A stretch of DNA of 64,000 bases from Planctomycetota bacterium (GTDB taxonomy: Bacteria > Planctomycetota > PLA2 > JAEUHO01). The notes beneath the pieces are model-generated. The model searched no databases. It was not told the origin of the DNA and worked only from the letters and a program-made list of their open reading frames with translations. The DNA lies in the NCBI GenBank assembly GCA_020631815.1, contig JACKGW010000003.1, forward strand, positions 186,001-250,000. Direction: 5' to 3'. How positions within the stretch are numbered: the first letter of the stretch is position 1; each line of letters starts with the position of its first letter. Positions 62,526-64,000 of the stretch are shown in pieces. The position numbers and the translations under genes are program-made.

Positions 62526-64000
62526 TCAGCGCGTGCCGCGCGCCCGGTCGTAGCGGTAGTGGGCCTCGAGGCACATGGCCATGAGGGCGGTGCTGTAGAC
62601 ACGGCCACCGTCGGGGCCCCACGGCCCGACCGGGTCCCAGGAGCCCTTGAGCTGGCAGTACTCGGTGTCGCGACGCTGGCTGTCGACGATGGCCTTGTCC
62701 ATGGCCACCTTCCACTTGTCCCAGTGCTCGCCACCGACCTGGAACATCGCAAGCGTGGCGTAGTACCAGTAGTACATGTCGATGCTGCCGTCGGACTCGT
62801 TCCATGTAGGCAAGCGGCTCGCACACAGCGCCGCACCCTGCTGGATGGCGTCGCTGCCTCGCACGTCCTCGCCCCCGAAGATGCGCGCCAACATGGCCAC
62901 GCTGGTCATCGACTCTGACTTCTCGGCGGGGAATCGGTCAAGCTGGTCATGCGGCCGAGCAGGTCCCTTGCCCCGCATCAGATAGCCCACCCGGCCGGTC
63001 GCCGGATCGGTGACGGACTCGACCCAGCTCCGGATACCGGCGATCGCTGACCCGTCCACGGCAAGCGGCTCGGGGCTGCCCTGCGCCCGCGCATGCGCGT
63101 TGACAAGCCTGGCGCTCCCGAAGGTCAGCATCATTGAACCCGTGACCGAGGTGTCATTGTCGCCCGGCTGGATGCCGTAGCGCCACGCGAGGTCGGGGTT
63201 GCGAGCGAGTGCGGCGAAGTCAAGCGCGCGCTGGGCAGACCCCTTGAAGATCGGGCTGCCGGTCATGCCGTACGCTTCGACCATCGCCAACGCGGACACG
63301 GCATGGTTGTAGATGTACTGCTGTGTGAGACGTGGCCCGAAGCAGCCCTCCGGATCCTGCACGTCCTTCAGGTACTTGAGCCCGCGTGACACGGTCCGCG
63401 CGAACTCGTGGTCGCCACGGTTCGTGTAGCCAGCACCCAAGAAGGCGCACAGCGCGAGGCCGCTGACGCCGACGTCGTACATCCGCTTCCCCGCCCCGTC
63501 GGCAGGCGACTCCGAGGCAGCTCGTTCAAGATCACACCACTCGTGGAAGGTCGCTGCGTCCCACCCCCCGCCGCCCGCCTGATGCGCGGCCAGCCAAGAA
63601 AGTGCGTGCTCCACGGCTTGCTGGGACGCCGCACCACCCGGTTCGTTCCCGCCGGCTGGCACCTGCCGGGACGGGAAGGCCGACCGCGCGCGCTCTCGCA
63701 TGGGGAACGGAATCGGGGGCCACTTGATGGGTCCGGCGTGTGGCAGATCCTCGTCGAGCCGCGCGAGCTCGTCGAGAGGGGTCGATACGCCAGGAGCTCG
63801 AGCGGCGGCCCGCGGGCCACCCCGGGACTCGTCCGGTTCGGAGGCTCGGTCCGGCGCGGGTTCGAGTGGACCCACCGGCTGACCGCCGGCGCGTGGAGGC
63901 ACCGTGGGCGCCGATGGGCCGCGCAACCACGCGTGCGCCACGGCGCCGAGCGCGATCCCGGCGACCAGCAGTAGGGCACTTCGTACCGCACGACGTGTGG
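62526..64000 (-). CDS. Squalene-cyclase-like repeat protein, paralog (5' cut by window edge)
   Basis: At least 490 residues visible; the frame stays open through 63,999. The first residues seen (RRAVRSALLLVAGIALGAVAHAWLRG) form an N-terminal anchor, so the true start is just beyond the window and the GTG at 63941 is probably internal. Repeats parallel the neighbour: VEHALSWLAAHQAGGGGWD, DVGVSGLALCAFLGAGYTNRGDHEFA and GGRVYSTALMAMCLEAHYRY. High similarity indicates tandem duplication. A role is not known. Confidence 0.85.
   Translation of the reverse strand, partial: TRRAVRSALLLVAGIALGAVAHAWLRGPSAPTVPPRAGGQPVGPLEPAPDRASEPDESRGGPRAAARAPGVSTPLDELARLDEDLPHAGPIKWPPIPFPMRERARSAFPSRQVPAGGNEPGGAASQQAVEHALSWLAAHQAGGGGWDAATFHEWCDLERAASESPADGAGKRMYDVGVSGLALCAFLGAGYTNRGDHEFARTVSRGLKYLKDVQDPEGCFGPRLTQQYIYNHAVSALAMVEAYGMTGSPIFKGSAQRALDFAALARNPDLAWRYGIQPGDNDTSVTGSMMLTFGSARLVNAHARAQGSPEPLAVDGSAIAGIRSWVESVTDPATGRVGYLMRGKGPARPHDQLDRFPAEKSESMTSVAMLARIFGGEDVRGSDAIQQGAALCASRLPTWNESDGSIDMYYWYYATLAMFQVGGEHWDKWKVAMDKAIVDSQRRDTEYCQLKGSWDPVGPWGPDGGRVYSTALMAMCLEAHYRYDRARGTR

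Overview
The window looks like a chromosomal segment of a GC-rich Planctomycetota bacterium. This placement is an inference, at roughly 70 to 75 % confidence, from gene content: ASPIC/UnbV-FG-GAP lipoproteins, two squalene-cyclase-like repeat proteins with membrane anchors, duplicated groEL genes around one groES, many GTG starts, and several exported proteins of unknown function. There is no prophage, IS transposase, CRISPR array or rRNA. One tRNA (Phe) is present.

Layout. Positions 1-11,882 (minus strand) hold the respiratory complex I operon nuoABCDEFGHIJKL plus the first codons of nuoM. Many of its junctions are 4-base GTGA overlaps, and a 456-bp gap with a structured repeat separates nuoC from nuoD. 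Positions 12,021-16,405 hold an FG-GAP/ASPIC lipoprotein and Lon, diverging from a THUMP-like methyltransferase. Positions 17,664-21,835 hold three exported proteins, each preceded by a copy of a 102-bp repeat family and its GGCGGCATGCCGCC palindrome. Positions 22,033-25,538 hold a dipeptide-type ABC importer whose binding protein appears to be circularly permuted. Positions 25,582-33,301 hold mostly housekeeping genes (peptidase E, Der, QueE, methyltransferase) and planctomycete-type unknowns. Positions 33,276-39,206 hold yacG, fmdB-like, grpE, dnaJ, groEL, groES and a second groEL, co-oriented with the queE group.

Positions 39,568-44,588 (plus strand) hold two thioredoxin-like exported proteins and a membrane-anchored beta-domain protein. 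Then come asparagine synthetase, CutA, a diguanylate cyclase, a Tat-exported gluconate-dehydrogenase-type subunit with its GMC flavoprotein, a spermidine-synthase-like membrane protein and a 5'-nucleotidase. Positions 53,778-54,807 hold two direct copies of the same structured repeat found inside nuo; they flank ylxP and a small lipoprotein and end next to tRNA-Phe. The right end carries RibF, peptide deformylase, a TPR protein, S20, an aminotransferase, a DinB-like protein and two paralogous squalene-cyclase-like proteins, the last cut by the window edge.

Most notable observations: (1) the DppA-like protein carries the canonical C-terminal part before the N-terminal part behind a single lipoprotein signal; (2) a roughly 75-120 nt element occurs three times with conserved loops and compensatory stem changes, so it may be an undescribed structured RNA or mobile hairpin; (3) the last 12 codons of rpsT (stop included) are duplicated 30 bp downstream with only synonymous differences, as at an integration scar; (4) NuoK and GroEL2 carry His-rich C-terminal tails; (5) an 11-bp inverted repeat upstream of groEL2 is a candidate heat-shock operator.
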